23,108 nt of DNA from JACZQZ01 sp046756945 (GCA_046756945.1 JBHHXI010000034.1:1-23108); one strand, 5' to 3'; shown: positions 1 through 8,215, numbered from the stretch's first letter. Notes: generated by a model not told the origin, from the letters alone. A program made the numbers and translations.

Positions 1-80
1 GACGCCCCCGCGGCCCCCGGGGGGAAACGGGGGGTGTCCCCCCGGTTACGTTATGCGGGGGACGCCCCCGCGGCCCCCGG
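1..80. repeat. GC hairpin repeat (20-bp direct repeat, two stem-loops)
   Basis: A 20-base block at 1-20 recurs exactly at 61-80, giving a period of 60. Two perfect stem-loops lie in it: a 7-bp stem at 28-34/38-44 with loop TGT, and a 7-bp stem GCGGGGG/CCCCCGC at 55-61/65-71 with loop ACG. The second stem uses the start of the direct repeat as its right arm, so a copy of it may precede base 1. It lies just past the stop of the minus-strand gene at 91. There is no T-run, so it is not a classical intrinsic terminator. It could be a REP-like intergenic element or a rho-independent-like hairpin that needs no U-tract. The window edge cuts it off. Confidence 0.6.
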
Positions 81-90
81 CGTTTTTCGC

Positions 91-1935
91 TCATAGGCCG
101 GCCGCCACCGCCGCTTCCACGGCCAGGGTCCGCGCCTCGTCCTCCAGTCCGCTGCCGCGCAGGCTGGCCAGGACCCGTCGCAGGACGACGGGATCGGCCT
201 GGCCCGGACCGCCCTCGCCCAGGGCCAACAGGGCAAGCAGCACGGTTTCGCCGACCCGCCGGTTGTCGGCCGCCGACGCCAGGCGGTACCACAGCGCCGG
301 GCTGGGCATGGCGACCGTGATGCGCTGGGGACCGTCGAGCAGGGCCTCCCACGACGCGTCGGGAACGGTCTCGCCGAAGGCGCCGAACAGGCTGTAGAGC
401 AGTGCCGCGTGCTCACGCGCCCCATCCTTGTCTTTTTCGCCCTCCCACCAGCCGGCCAGCCCGTCGGGGCTCCAGTCCTCGGCCTCGCCGGACCCGGCCA
501 GGCGCACCACGGGCGACAGCGCGGTCAGCGCCGCCCTGGCGTCGGTGTTGAACAGGCCGCTGGCGCGCAGCACACCGATCCACGCCAGGGCCGTTTCCCG
601 GTCGCCGTTGATCAGCAGGGCACGGACCGCCTCGGGCGCGAACCACAACAACTCGGCCGACGGGGGGATGCGCTTGATCACCGGCATGAACACCCTGACG
701 GTGGACGCATACCGTCCCCCTTCCCGGGCCAGCGAAAGCGCCCGCGCCACGGCCTCGGCCTGCGCCGCGGGCACCGTCTGCACCAGGGACGTCCGGTACA
801 GCAGCGCCCGGCTCAAGGGGCCGCTTTCGGCCTCCGCCTTGGACAGGGGGTTGGCCAGCTCCTCGTCGGAAAACGAGACGCTGGTATAGAGCTGCCGCAG
901 CGCGTCGACGGCCAGCGCCCCCGCGGCCGCGGCCCGTTCCGCCGCTTCCAGGCGTAATTCCACGGGCGCGTTGGGGCTGACGGCGACGGTGCGCAACACC
1001 GCGGGACGGTTCGACGATATCACGTCCGGCGGCAGCTGCGCCTTGGCCACCCGCGCCATGGCCAGATGGAGCGGCGACGGATCGGGCAGGCTTTCGATGG
1101 TCGGCACATTGCCGCTGGCCAGGGCCTCGACCAGGTCGAAAAACACCGCATCTTCCTCGCCCAGCTCGCGCAACAGGGCGACGCCGAGCGCCGCCTTGTC
1201 TTTCTCGCCGGCCAGCGCCTGGCAGAAGATGAACGCCTTCTGCCAGTACGGGCTGTCCTGTTCGCGGATTTGGCCGGCGGCCAGGGCACAGGCCCGGGCA
1301 TTGTCGTTGGCCAGGAAGCGGGCATCGGCCTCGATGCGCATCAGCCGTTCGTTTTCGTTGCGCCCCGGCGTCGCCTTGAGCAGCGCGTTGACGCCGCCGG
1401 TGTCGCCCATGGCGGCAAGCAGACGCACCCTCAGGGCGACCAGGCCACCGCTTTCCGATTCGCCTTGCGGCACCTGGGCGGTGGAGAGCAGCAGGCGGCG
1501 CATGAGGTCGCGCATGGTCGACGAGGTGGTGTTCACCGGCAGGCGCGGCAGCAGGGTGTCGACCAGCGCCCGTCCGGTGCCCGCCCACATGGCGATCCCG
1601 AATCCCCCTTCGTCCTCGGACAGCACGCCGGCCGTATCCGGGTCGATCGTGCTCAGGGTGTCCACCTGGATGGGGCCCGGCGACATGGTGGCGGGCGCCG
1701 GCCCGGCCGGACCCGCCGCCTTCGGTGCGGCCGTCAACGGCACCGGCGTCGCCGGCGGCGCGTCGACGGCCTCGCCAGCCGGCTGCAGCCCCTGTGGCGG
1801 CCCCAGGCGCAGGGGCTTGCCCGCCGGCGGCCACTCCTGTTGCGCCCAAACCCCGCCCGGCGCGGCCAGCACCACGGCGGCAAGGACAACAATACACAAG
1901 GATTTACGGAATGGGCTAACGCGGGAAGCGGTCAT
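91..1935 (-). CDS. Secreted/periplasmic protein of unknown function, 614 aa
   Basis: Function is not known to me. Residues 1-32 form a clear Sec signal peptide: a basic start, the hydrophobic run CIVVLAAVVLAAPGGVWAQ, and likely AXA-type cleavage after VWA. A Pro/Ala/Gly-rich linker follows to about residue 90. The rest is Ala/Leu-rich with short amphipathic helices, which suggests an alpha-solenoid (TPR- or HEAT-like), but I see no clean repeat consensus. The start is ATG at 1935-1933. It overlaps the end of the small membrane-protein gene by 20 bases, so the two are likely translationally coupled. Similar long secreted proteins sit beside aroK in related genomes (recollection, not checked); some carry the misleading name 'antifreeze glycopeptide polyprotein'. 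Certain as a gene, unknown in function. Confidence 0.85.
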   Translation of the reverse strand: MTASRVSPFRKSLCIVVLAAVVLAAPGGVWAQQEWPPAGKPLRLGPPQGLQPAGEAVDAPPATPVPLTAAPKAAGPAGPAPATMSPGPIQVDTLSTIDPDTAGVLSEDEGGFGIAMWAGTGRALVDTLLPRLPVNTTSSTMRDLMRRLLLSTAQVPQGESESGGLVALRVRLLAAMGDTGGVNALLKATPGRNENERLMRIEADARFLANDNARACALAAGQIREQDSPYWQKAFIFCQALAGEKDKAALGVALLRELGEEDAVFFDLVEALASGNVPTIESLPDPSPLHLAMARVAKAQLPPDVISSNRPAVLRTVAVSPNAPVELRLEAAERAAAAGALAVDALRQLYTSVSFSDEELANPLSKAEAESGPLSRALLYRTSLVQTVPAAQAEAVARALSLAREGGRYASTVRVFMPVIKRIPPSAELLWFAPEAVRALLINGDRETALAWIGVLRASGLFNTDARAALTALSPVVRLAGSGEAEDWSPDGLAGWWEGEKDKDGAREHAALLYSLFGAFGETVPDASWEALLDGPQRITVAMPSPALWYRLASAADNRRVGETVLLALLALGEGGPGQADPVVLRRVLASLRGSGLEDEARTLAVEAAVAAGL

Positions 1936-2056
1936 CCGGAATGACTTTCTCTATGGTCGTCACCGGCGCCGGAATGTCCCACGTGGCCAGGAAGACCGCG
2001 GTCCCGACAACCAGGGCGATGACAACGAATAGCACGAGCCTGGATATTTTTCTCAT
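1916..2056 (-). CDS. Small single-span membrane protein, 46 aa
   Basis: The reading frame is open further upstream, to 2170, but the natural start is the ATG at 2056-2054. It gives a 46-residue protein beginning MRKISRLVLF, with one transmembrane helix at about residues 5-24. A short tail ending IEKVIPDDRFPR follows and is probably periplasmic. The segment upstream of this Met is Gly/Arg-rich and looks like non-coding shadow. There is no strong Shine-Dalgarno sequence. The stop lies inside the start of the 614-residue secreted protein, so the two form an operon with a 20-base overlap. Tiny membrane proteins with the tail motif EKxIPDDRFPR recur at this spot next to aroK in related alphaproteobacteria (recollection). 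The function is unknown; a role supporting the secreted partner is only inferred from the overlap. Confidence 0.7.
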   Translation of the reverse strand: MRKISRLVLFVVIALVVGTAVFLATWDIPAPVTTIEKVIPDDRFPR

Positions 2057-2178
2057 GGGTGATTGCGTTTCATAAAATACCTTCACTCCAACATGTCCGC
2101 CGGGTCCACGCAGCCGGCGTTCAACGCCCGGGTCCCGGAAGCGAGGGCCCACGTCCCACCCTGGGGACACTCCACCCT

Positions 2179-2200
2179 CTTTATGCTAGCTTTATGCTAG
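2179..2200. repeat. 11-bp perfect tandem repeat in the aroK divergent promoter region
   Basis: CTTTATGCTAG occurs twice back to back (2179-2189 and 2190-2200), exactly one helical turn apart. It is the most AT-rich patch in the 235-bp gap (2057-2291) between the divergent small membrane-protein gene and aroK. TATGCT resembles a -10 hexamer, and the tandem arrangement also resembles paired operator half-sites. No convincing -35 was found, so promoter assignment is tentative. The rest of the gap shows nothing I can name. Confidence 0.45.
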
Positions 2201-2291
2201 GTTCGGACTATGGCAAATTTTCGGCAGTGTATCGGCTCAGGGTGCCGCTTTCAACGCCCCGCGGACGGTTTGGCCGAAGGCTGTTAATGGC

Positions 2292-2855
2292 ATGACGGCG
2301 GCTCACAATACGCGAAAGTCCATCGTCCTGATCGGCCTCATGGGGGCGGGCAAGTCCAGCCTCGGGCGCCGGCTCGCCAAGCGGGTCGATCTGCCGTTCA
2401 CCGACACCGACGACGAAGTGGTCAAGGCGGCGGGATGTTCCATCGAGGACATCTTCGAACTTTACGGCGAGGCGGCCTTCCGGGACACCGAGCACCGGGT
2501 CATTTCGCGGCTGCTCGAGGAGGGGCCGAGGGTATTGGCGACCGGCGGCGGGGCGTTCATGGAGTCGCGCAACCGCGCCAAGATCGGCAAATGGGGTATC
2601 TCGGTCTGGCTGCGCGCCGACCTGGACGTCCTTGTCCGGCGCACGCGCCGGCGCGCCGGCCGTCCCCTGTTGAAAACCCGCGACCCCCGCGCCACCCTGG
2701 AGAGACTGATGAACGAGCGCTACCCCGTGTACGCCGAGGCCGACATCGTCGTCGATACCGGCGACGAAAAACCCGACGCCATGGTGGAGCGCATCATCGG
2801 CGCCCTCGCCGCCCGGCAGGAGCCCGGCCGGCGCAGCGGGGAGTTGCGGCCATGA
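2292..2855 (+). CDS. aroK: Shikimate kinase
   Basis: It phosphorylates shikimate at the 3-hydroxyl with ATP, the fifth step of chorismate (aromatic amino acid) synthesis, in the cytoplasm. The Walker A loop GLMGAGKSS is at residues 15-23, the DTDDE shikimate/Mg motif at 38-42, FRDTEHRVI at 63-71, and the ATGGGAF substrate-binding loop at 83-89. The lid and adenine region follow around GRPLLKTRDPRATL. The length of 187 aa is normal for the family. ATG 2292 is chosen because GAAGG lies 11 bases upstream and the N-terminus matches the family. An ATG five bases earlier is out of frame. The stop overlaps the start of aroB as ATGA, so the two are translationally coupled. Confidence 0.96.
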   Translation: MTAAHNTRKSIVLIGLMGAGKSSLGRRLAKRVDLPFTDTDDEVVKAAGCSIEDIFELYGEAAFRDTEHRVISRLLEEGPRVLATGGGAFMESRNRAKIGKWGISVWLRADLDVLVRRTRRRAGRPLLKTRDPRATLERLMNERYPVYAEADIVVDTGDEKPDAMVERIIGALAARQEPGRRSGELRP

Positions 2856-4000
2856 CCGCCCGCGGCCAACCGACCGCACCCCCGGGCCAGCCCGCCGCCA
2901 GCCTGAAGGTGGCGTTGGGCCGGCGCAGCTACGACATCCTGGTCGGCGAGGGCCTGGTCGCGGCGGCCGGGCGGCACATGCTGCCCGTACTGGCCGAGCG
3001 GCGCGCGGTGATCGTCACCGACAGCAACGTCGCGCCCCTGTACCTGGCGGCCCTGGAGGCGGCCCTGGACGAGGTCGACGTGGAACACACCGCCATCGTG
3101 CTTGCCGCCGGCGAGCAGACCAAGGACTTCGCACATCTGCGCCGACTGACGGACAATCTGCTCGACGCCCGCGTCGAGCGGAGCACCACCGTCGTCGCCC
3201 TGGGCGGCGGCGTGGTCGGCGACATCGCCGGCTTCGCCGCCGCCGTCACGTTGCGCGGACTGGCCTGCGTGCAGGTGCCGACGACCCTGCTCGCCCAGGT
3301 GGACAGCGCCGTCGGCGGCAAGACCGGCATCAACACGGCCCACGGCAAGAACCTGATCGGCGCCTTTCACCAGCCGCGCCTGGTGCTCGCCGACATCGCG
3401 ACGCTGGACACCCTGGCGCCGAGGGAGCTTCGGGCCGGCTACGCCGAGGTGGTCAAGTACGGCCTTCTGGGTGACCCGGAATTCTTCGCCTGGCTGGAGG
3501 CCAACGGCAGGAGCCTGCTCGACGGCGACACCGAGGCGCGCCGCCATGCCGTGCTCACCAGCTGCGCCGCCAAGGCCGCCATCGTCGCCGACGACGAGAG
3601 GGAAACGGGGCGGCGGGCCCTGCTTAACCTGGGCCACACGTTCGGCCACGCGCTGGAGGTGGAGACCGGCTACGGCGATTCCCTCATGCACGGCGAAGCC
3701 GTGGCCATCGGCATGGTCCTGGCGTTCGATCTGTCGGAGCGCCTGGGCCTGTGCCCGCCGGAGGACGGCGAAAGGGTGCGCCGCCATCTGGCGTCCGCCG
3801 GCCTGCCGGTCGGGCTGGGGGGCCTCGCCGGGTCATCGGTTTCCGCCGGCGCCCTGCTCGCCCACATGGGCATGGACAAGAAGGTGCGCGCGGGCAAACT
3901 CACGTTCGTCCTGGTGCGGGGTATCGGCAAGGCCTTCATCGCCCACGACGTGGACCCCGGCGACGTGGGCGCCGTGCTGGAGAACGCCGTCGCCGCCTGA
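2852..4000 (+). CDS. aroB: 3-Dehydroquinate synthase
   Basis: It converts DAHP to 3-dehydroquinate, the second step of the shikimate pathway, using NAD and a divalent metal. The protein is 382 aa. It shows the NAD-binding loop ALGGGVVGD near residues 116-124, PTTLLAQVDSAVGGKTGIN around 140-160, the metal-ligand Glu in AGYAEVVKYG near 198, and the metal-ligand histidines in NLGHTFGHALE (about 263) and MHGEAVAIGM (about 280). The ATG at 2852 overlaps the aroK stop by four bases, with GGGGAG just upstream. The frame stays open back to 2435 inside aroK, but that extension is shadow. The aroK-aroB pair is the standard arrangement in proteobacteria. Confidence 0.96.
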   Translation: MTARGQPTAPPGQPAASLKVALGRRSYDILVGEGLVAAAGRHMLPVLAERRAVIVTDSNVAPLYLAALEAALDEVDVEHTAIVLAAGEQTKDFAHLRRLTDNLLDARVERSTTVVALGGGVVGDIAGFAAAVTLRGLACVQVPTTLLAQVDSAVGGKTGINTAHGKNLIGAFHQPRLVLADIATLDTLAPRELRAGYAEVVKYGLLGDPEFFAWLEANGRSLLDGDTEARRHAVLTSCAAKAAIVADDERETGRRALLNLGHTFGHALEVETGYGDSLMHGEAVAIGMVLAFDLSERLGLCPPEDGERVRRHLASAGLPVGLGGLAGSSVSAGALLAHMGMDKKVRAGKLTFVLVRGIGKAFIAHDVDPGDVGAVLENAVAA

Positions 4001-4072
4001 CCGGGCGGCGGCGGGGCGGGCACGGCGTGTCCCCGTCACCCATCACCCACCGACAACGGTTGAGAGGCAGCC

Positions 4073-5356
4073 ATGTTGATTTCCCTGAGTGCCATCGCCG
4101 TCCTGCTGATTCTTTCCGCCTTTTTCTCGGGTTCCGAGACGGCGTTGACCGCCGCTTCCCGCCCGCTCATGCACCAGCTGGAGCAAAACGGCGACCGCCG
4201 CGCGGGCATGATCAACCGCCTGTACAGGAAGAAGGAACGGCTTATCGGCGCCATTCTGCTGGGCAACAACCTGGTCAACATCATGGCCTCGGCGCTGGCC
4301 ACCGGGTTTCTCATCGGACTGTTCGGCGAGGCCGGCATCGCCTATGCCACCATCGCCATGACGCTCCTGATCCTGATCTTCTCGGAAATCCTGCCCAAGA
4401 CCTATGCGCTCCGCGACGCCAACCGGGTGGCGCTGGCCAGCGCGCCGATCGTCAACGCGCTGGTGTTCGCGCTGGCGCCGGCGACCGGCGCCGTGCACCT
4501 CGTCGTGCGCGGGGTGTTCAGGATGTTCGGAGTCGCCTTCGACGCCACCGAGGCGCTCGGTTCGTCGGCCACGGAACTGCGCGGCGCCATCGATCTCCAC
4601 GGCGGCAAGGGAGGCGTGGTCAAGCAGGAACGCGCCATGCTGCGCAGCATCCTGGACCTGGCCGACGTGGAGGTGGGCGAGATCATGGTCCACCGCAAGA
4701 CCGTGGTCATGATCGAAGCCGACCAGCCGCCGGCGGCCGTGGTCGACGAGGCGCTGGCCAGCCCCTTCACCCGCGTTCCCCTGTGGCGGGGACAGCCGGA
4801 AAACATCGTCGGCGTCCTTCATTCCAAGGCGCTGCTGAGGGCGCTGCGTACGGCGGGCGGCAATCTGGACGGGCTCGACATCCTCGCCCTGGCGGTGAAG
4901 CCCTGGTTCATCCCGGAATCCACGTCGCTTCTGGCTCAGCTTCAGGCCTTCCGCCAGCGCCACGAACATTTTGCCCTGGTCGTGGACGAATACGGCAGCC
5001 TCATGGGCATCGTCACCCTGGAAGACATCCTGGAAGAGATCGTCGGCGACATCGCGGACGAACACGACGTCGTCGTCGCCGGCGTGCGCCCGCAGGCCGA
5101 CGGAAGCTACGTCGTCGAGGGCAGCGTCACCATCCGCGACCTCAACCGGCAGTTCGAATGGGACCTGCCCGACGAGGAGGCGGCCACCGCGGCCGGGTTG
5201 ATCCTGCACGAATCCCGCCGCATACCCGAGGTCGGGCAGGCCTTCATGTTTCATGGTTTCCGCTTTGAAATCCTGCGCCGCCTGCGCCATCAGATCACCT
5301 CTGTCCGCATCACCCCGCCGCCGAAAACGGCGTCGACCGGCGAGCCCGGGAAATGA
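4073..5356 (+). CDS. CNNM/CorC (HlyC/CorC family) membrane protein with CBS pair
   Basis: This is an inner-membrane protein of the CNNM/CorC family, whose members are implicated in Mg2+ (and Co2+) efflux. It is 427 aa long. Residues 1-190 form the DUF21/CNNM transmembrane domain, with the hallmark FFSGSETALTAASR near 17-30, LLGNNLVNIMAS, and the SEILPKTYALR motif. A CBS pair covers roughly 200-330; its second half contains FALVVDEYGSLMGIVTLEDI. The C-terminal CorC_HlyC (PCMH-like) domain follows from about 345. ATG 4073 is preceded by GAGAGG at 4062-4067. It lies 72 bases after aroB on the same strand, and the aroK-aroB-CorC order is recurrent in alphaproteobacteria. The annotation 'hemolysin' found for this family is historical. 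Confidence 0.92.
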   Translation: MLISLSAIAVLLILSAFFSGSETALTAASRPLMHQLEQNGDRRAGMINRLYRKKERLIGAILLGNNLVNIMASALATGFLIGLFGEAGIAYATIAMTLLILIFSEILPKTYALRDANRVALASAPIVNALVFALAPATGAVHLVVRGVFRMFGVAFDATEALGSSATELRGAIDLHGGKGGVVKQERAMLRSILDLADVEVGEIMVHRKTVVMIEADQPPAAVVDEALASPFTRVPLWRGQPENIVGVLHSKALLRALRTAGGNLDGLDILALAVKPWFIPESTSLLAQLQAFRQRHEHFALVVDEYGSLMGIVTLEDILEEIVGDIADEHDVVVAGVRPQADGSYVVEGSVTIRDLNRQFEWDLPDEEAATAAGLILHESRRIPEVGQAFMFHGFRFEILRRLRHQITSVRITPPPKTASTGEPGK

Positions 5357-5435
5357 CCGGCGCCGGATTTGAATTTCCCTCGCCCCTTCCCAAGTAGTAC
5401 AAAATATAAGGCCACCGGCTGTCAGGGAGGCAACC

Positions 5436-5882
5436 ATGCGGCTACGCATTATTCCCGATATCGTGAACGACCAAAAACTATCGGTCCTGTCGAAACAGGA
5501 TACGGCCCGCAAAGCGGCCAAACAGATGGCTGAAAAGGACATCGCCGCCATCGTCGTCACCGACGACGGCGGCACGCTGCTCGGCATCGTGACCGAGCGC
5601 GACCTGACCCGCCGCGTCATCGCCGGGAACCGGGACGCGGACAAGGTCACCGTCGGGGAGATCATGACCGGCAACCCGGATACCCTGGCGCCGGGGGATT
5701 CGGCGCTCGACGCCCTCGAACTCATGCGGACACGGAAATACCGGCACCTGCCCGTGGTCGATGATGGCCGCATCGTCGGCATGGTGTCGATCCGTGACCT
5801 CTACGCGGCGGTGAAGACGGCCCTGGAGAAAGACATCCGCGAGACCGAGGCCTTCGTTTTCGGCGACCGCTACGGCATGTGA
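5436..5882 (+). CDS. Stand-alone CBS-domain pair protein
   Basis: This is a 148-residue cytoplasmic protein made almost entirely of two CBS motifs (a Bateman module), residues about 12-68 and 76-132. Signature elements are GTLLGIVTERDLTRRVI in the first and YRHLPVVDDGRIVGMVSIRDL in the second. Such modules bind adenine nucleotides and regulate partners, and no enzymatic domain is fused here. ATG 5436 has a strong AGGGAGG at 5424-5430. The gap from the CorC gene (5357-5435) is AT-richer, with AAAATATAAG at 5401-5410 and TTGAAT at 5369, but the spacing does not make a good sigma-70 promoter. The second CBS protein in a row after CorC may be coincidence or functional pairing. The ligand is unknown. 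Confidence 0.9.
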   Translation: MRLRIIPDIVNDQKLSVLSKQDTARKAAKQMAEKDIAAIVVTDDGGTLLGIVTERDLTRRVIAGNRDADKVTVGEIMTGNPDTLAPGDSALDALELMRTRKYRHLPVVDDGRIVGMVSIRDLYAAVKTALEKDIRETEAFVFGDRYGM

Positions 5883-5923
5883 CGGCCCTTGATTCTCCGC
5901 GCCAACGCCATTGAGAGGCCGCC

Positions 5924-6475
5924 ATGCCGTTATCGAAGCCCGCCCCGCGCCGGCACATCCACACCCGTGAAATCCGATGCCGCGGCTATCACAGGAAAGA
6001 CGGCCTGTGGGACATCGAAGCGTTCCTTGTCGATACCAAGACCTACGGGTTCGACAACGTGGACCGCGGCCGCATCGACGCCGGCGAGCCCATCCACGGC
6101 ATGTGGATCCGCCTCACCGTGGATGAGGACCTGGTGGTCCACGCCGCCGAGGCCGCTACAGACCATGGGCCGTTCTCCGTGTGCGGCGATGTCACCGCCG
6201 GCTTCGGCGCGCTAAAGGGTTTGCGTATCGCCCCGGGCTGGCGAAAGGCCGTAAACACGCTGTTTCGCGGGACCAAGGGCTGCACCCACCTGACCGACAT
6301 GCTGCTCGGACCGCTGGCGGCGACGGCGTACCAGACGGTGGTTCCGGCCCGCGAGAAAAACCGGCCGGCGGCGTCCGCGGACGGCAAGCCGGCCCTGCTG
6401 AATACCTGTCACGCGCTGGCCAGCGACGGTCCCGTGGCGAAAAGACGCTGGCCCGAATTTTACACCGGATCGTGA
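5924..6475 (+). CDS. DUF2889 domain protein
   Basis: A 183-residue soluble protein matching the DUF2889 family, recognised by HTREIRCRGYHRKDGLWDIE at residues 13-32, then FLVDTKTYGF, GEPIHGMWIRLTVDEDLVVH and GCTHLTDMLLGPLAATAYQT. Conserved His/Arg/Cys positions (CRGY, GCTHL) suggest an enzyme or ligand-binding fold, but I know of no established activity. There is no signal peptide or transmembrane segment. ATG 5924 follows GAGAGG at 5912-5917. The leader around it is nearly identical to that of the CorC gene at 4061-4075. It is 41 bases after the CBS-pair gene and probably co-transcribed with it. The gap after it (6476-6595) shows nothing convincing. Confidence 0.88.
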   Translation: MPLSKPAPRRHIHTREIRCRGYHRKDGLWDIEAFLVDTKTYGFDNVDRGRIDAGEPIHGMWIRLTVDEDLVVHAAEAATDHGPFSVCGDVTAGFGALKGLRIAPGWRKAVNTLFRGTKGCTHLTDMLLGPLAATAYQTVVPAREKNRPAASADGKPALLNTCHALASDGPVAKRRWPEFYTGS

Positions 6476-6595
6476 CCGGGGACGACGCCGGCGGGCGGCA
6501 TCGCGGCGCATGAGCGTTTTTCGCCATCCCGTTGAAAAGCCGGCGCCGGTCCGATCCCGCCATCCGCCCGCGACGGCGTCAGGAAACGGACCGCC

Positions 6596-7489
6596 ATGGC
6601 GCCGATGACTCACCGTCGGGCCTATCTTCTGCTGGCCAGCGTCATCCTGTTGTGGGGCGTGAACTGGCCGGTGATGAAGGTGGGTCTTCTGTATATGCCG
6701 CCGCTGTGGTTCGCGGCGATGCGGGTGCTGTTGGGAGGCGCCTGCCTGTTCGCCCTGGTGGCGGCGCGGGGACGGTTGCGCGTTCCCGAACGGCGGGACT
6801 TCCCGATCCTGATCTCCGTCAGCGTCCTGCAGATCGCCCTGTTTCTCGGCCTTATCCACTTCAGCCTCCAGTACGTCGACGCCGGGCGCTCGGCCATCCT
6901 GTCCTATACGACGCCGTTGTGGATCACGCCAATGGCGGTGGTCCTGTTGAACGAGACGATGACCAGGGGAAGGCTGGCCGGCCTGGGCCTGGGGCTCGGC
7001 GGTATCGGCGTCCTGTTCAATCCGGCCACCTTCGACTATTCCCAGACCCCGGCGCTCATCGGCAACGGGCTTCTGCTTTTGGCGGCGCTGGGATGGGCGG
7101 TGGGCATTATCCATGTTCGCGTCCACCGCTGGGTCATGACGTCGCTCGAGCTGATGCCCTGGCAGATGTTGATCGGCGGCATCCTGCTGGCGGCCCTCGC
7201 CGCCTGGACCGAGGGCGATCTTCCCGTGCGCTGGTCGGGCACCCTGGCCGCCATCCTCGCCTACAACGGGCTGGTGGCCTCGGCGTTCTGCTACTGGGCC
7301 TTTGTCACCGTGACCCGGAGCCTGCCGGCCACGAGCACCGCCATGGGGGCGCTGGGCGTGCCCGTCGCCGGCGTCCTGTTTTCCGCCCTGTTCCTGGCCG
7401 AGCCCCTGTCGGCGACCATAATCGCGGGCCTGGGCCTGATCACCGCCGGCGTGGCGCTGGTCGTCATCGGCGACCTGCGCGAAGGCTGA
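6596..7489 (+). CDS. EamA/DMT-family transporter
   Basis: A 297-residue inner-membrane protein of the drug/metabolite transporter superfamily, with about ten predicted helices in two EamA repeats (about residues 10-140 and 155-292). Typical features are LLLASVILLWGVNWPVMKVGL at the first helix, the loop LQYVDAGRSAILSYTTPLWITPMAVVLLNE, and in the second half ASAFCYWAFVTVTRSLPATSTAMGALGVPVAGV. Members export amino acids, nucleobases or other small metabolites; the substrate cannot be read from sequence. ATG 6596 has AGGAA ten bases upstream; a second in-frame Met at codon 4 is possible. A short intergenic region (7490-7577) with an imperfect CCCGG/CCGGG inverted repeat follows. Confidence 0.9.
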   Translation: MAPMTHRRAYLLLASVILLWGVNWPVMKVGLLYMPPLWFAAMRVLLGGACLFALVAARGRLRVPERRDFPILISVSVLQIALFLGLIHFSLQYVDAGRSAILSYTTPLWITPMAVVLLNETMTRGRLAGLGLGLGGIGVLFNPATFDYSQTPALIGNGLLLLAALGWAVGIIHVRVHRWVMTSLELMPWQMLIGGILLAALAAWTEGDLPVRWSGTLAAILAYNGLVASAFCYWAFVTVTRSLPATSTAMGALGVPVAGVLFSALFLAEPLSATIIAGLGLITAGVALVVIGDLREG

Positions 7490-7577
7490 AAGACACCTTA
7501 TCTTAATCACCCGGAATTGAGGTGCCGGGCGGCCGACCCCGCTTGCCAGACAGCGCCCGAGCGGCCATAGTCAGGGC

Positions 7578-8144
7578 ATGTCGGGCAACCTACGCGAAGA
7601 GGTTTCACCATCCACCGGCGCGCCGCAGCCGGAGGCCCGTGCCTGTGACTGGCCCAAGTGCCGCGAGGAGGGCCGGCACCGGGCGCCGCGGTCGCGGACG
7701 GAGCTGCGCAGCTACCGCTGGTTCTGCCTCGCCCACGTGCGCCAGTACAATGCGGCGTGGAACTATTACGCCGGCATGAGCGAGGACGAGGTCGAGGAAG
7801 ACGTGCGCATGGACACCGTATGGCGCCGGCCCACCTGGCGCCTCGGCGTGGCGGCCTGTATTTTCCATTTCAACCTCCATCCCATGGGCGACGATTGCGC
7901 CATGAAGAACGGCGCCGGGCGGCGGCCGTGGGGGCGCCGCCCCCGCACGGTGGAGGAAAAGGCCATGGTGGTCCTCGACCTGCACCCACCGGTGACGATG
8001 AGCGCGGTGAAGGCCCGCTACAAGGAGCTGGTCAAGCGTCACCACCCCGACGCCAACGGCGGCGACAAGGCCTCGGAGGAGAAATTCAAGCAGATCAATC
8101 AGGCCTATGAGACCCTAATGGATAGCCTGGTACTAGCCCCTTGA
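7578..8144 (+). CDS. J-domain protein upstream of cobS
   Basis: The 188-residue protein has a C-terminal J domain (about residues 136-186) with the essential HPD tripeptide in KRHHPDANGG near residue 155, followed by FKQINQAYETLMD. It should therefore recruit and stimulate an Hsp70 (DnaK). The N-terminal half is not DnaJ-like. It contains a Cys/His/Trp-rich segment with CDWPKC at about 23-28 and YRWFCLAHVRQYNAAWNYYAGM at about 46-67, which could be a small metal-binding knuckle. This layout is a recognised family found with cobS/cobT in alphaproteobacteria (recollection). ATG 7578 has only a weak GGG-containing ribosome site. The cobS gene begins 71 bases downstream. A role in folding or remodelling of the cobaltochelatase is an inference from position. 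Confidence 0.88.
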   Translation: MSGNLREEVSPSTGAPQPEARACDWPKCREEGRHRAPRSRTELRSYRWFCLAHVRQYNAAWNYYAGMSEDEVEEDVRMDTVWRRPTWRLGVAACIFHFNLHPMGDDCAMKNGAGRRPWGRRPRTVEEKAMVVLDLHPPVTMSAVKARYKELVKRHHPDANGGDKASEEKFKQINQAYETLMDSLVLAP

Positions 8145-8215
8145 CCCCGCCAACCTCCTTGGCGTAGAGCCACGCGATCGTTCCAGCCCCTGGCCAACCA
8201 CCGGAATTCCATGTG

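Noticed and set aside
2435..2851. Extended N-terminus for AroB inside aroK
   Set aside because: Its Arg/His-rich translation is unlike AroB, and a proper start with ribosome site exists at 2852.
5369..5410. Sigma-70 promoter before the CBS-pair gene (TTGAAT and TATAAG)
   Set aside because: The hexamers are about 30 bases apart; shifted alternatives match poorly. The gap is only AT-richer than its surroundings.
4043..5782. A 579-codon open frame on the minus strand
   Set aside because: It runs antisense across the CorC and CBS genes, is rich in His/Asp/Gln/Arg typical of GC-rich shadow frames, and shows no family motif.
6510..6608. Short frame of about 32 codons between DUF2889 and the DMT gene
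   Set aside because: It overlaps the DMT start, has no ribosome site, and has a Pro/Arg-rich shadow composition.
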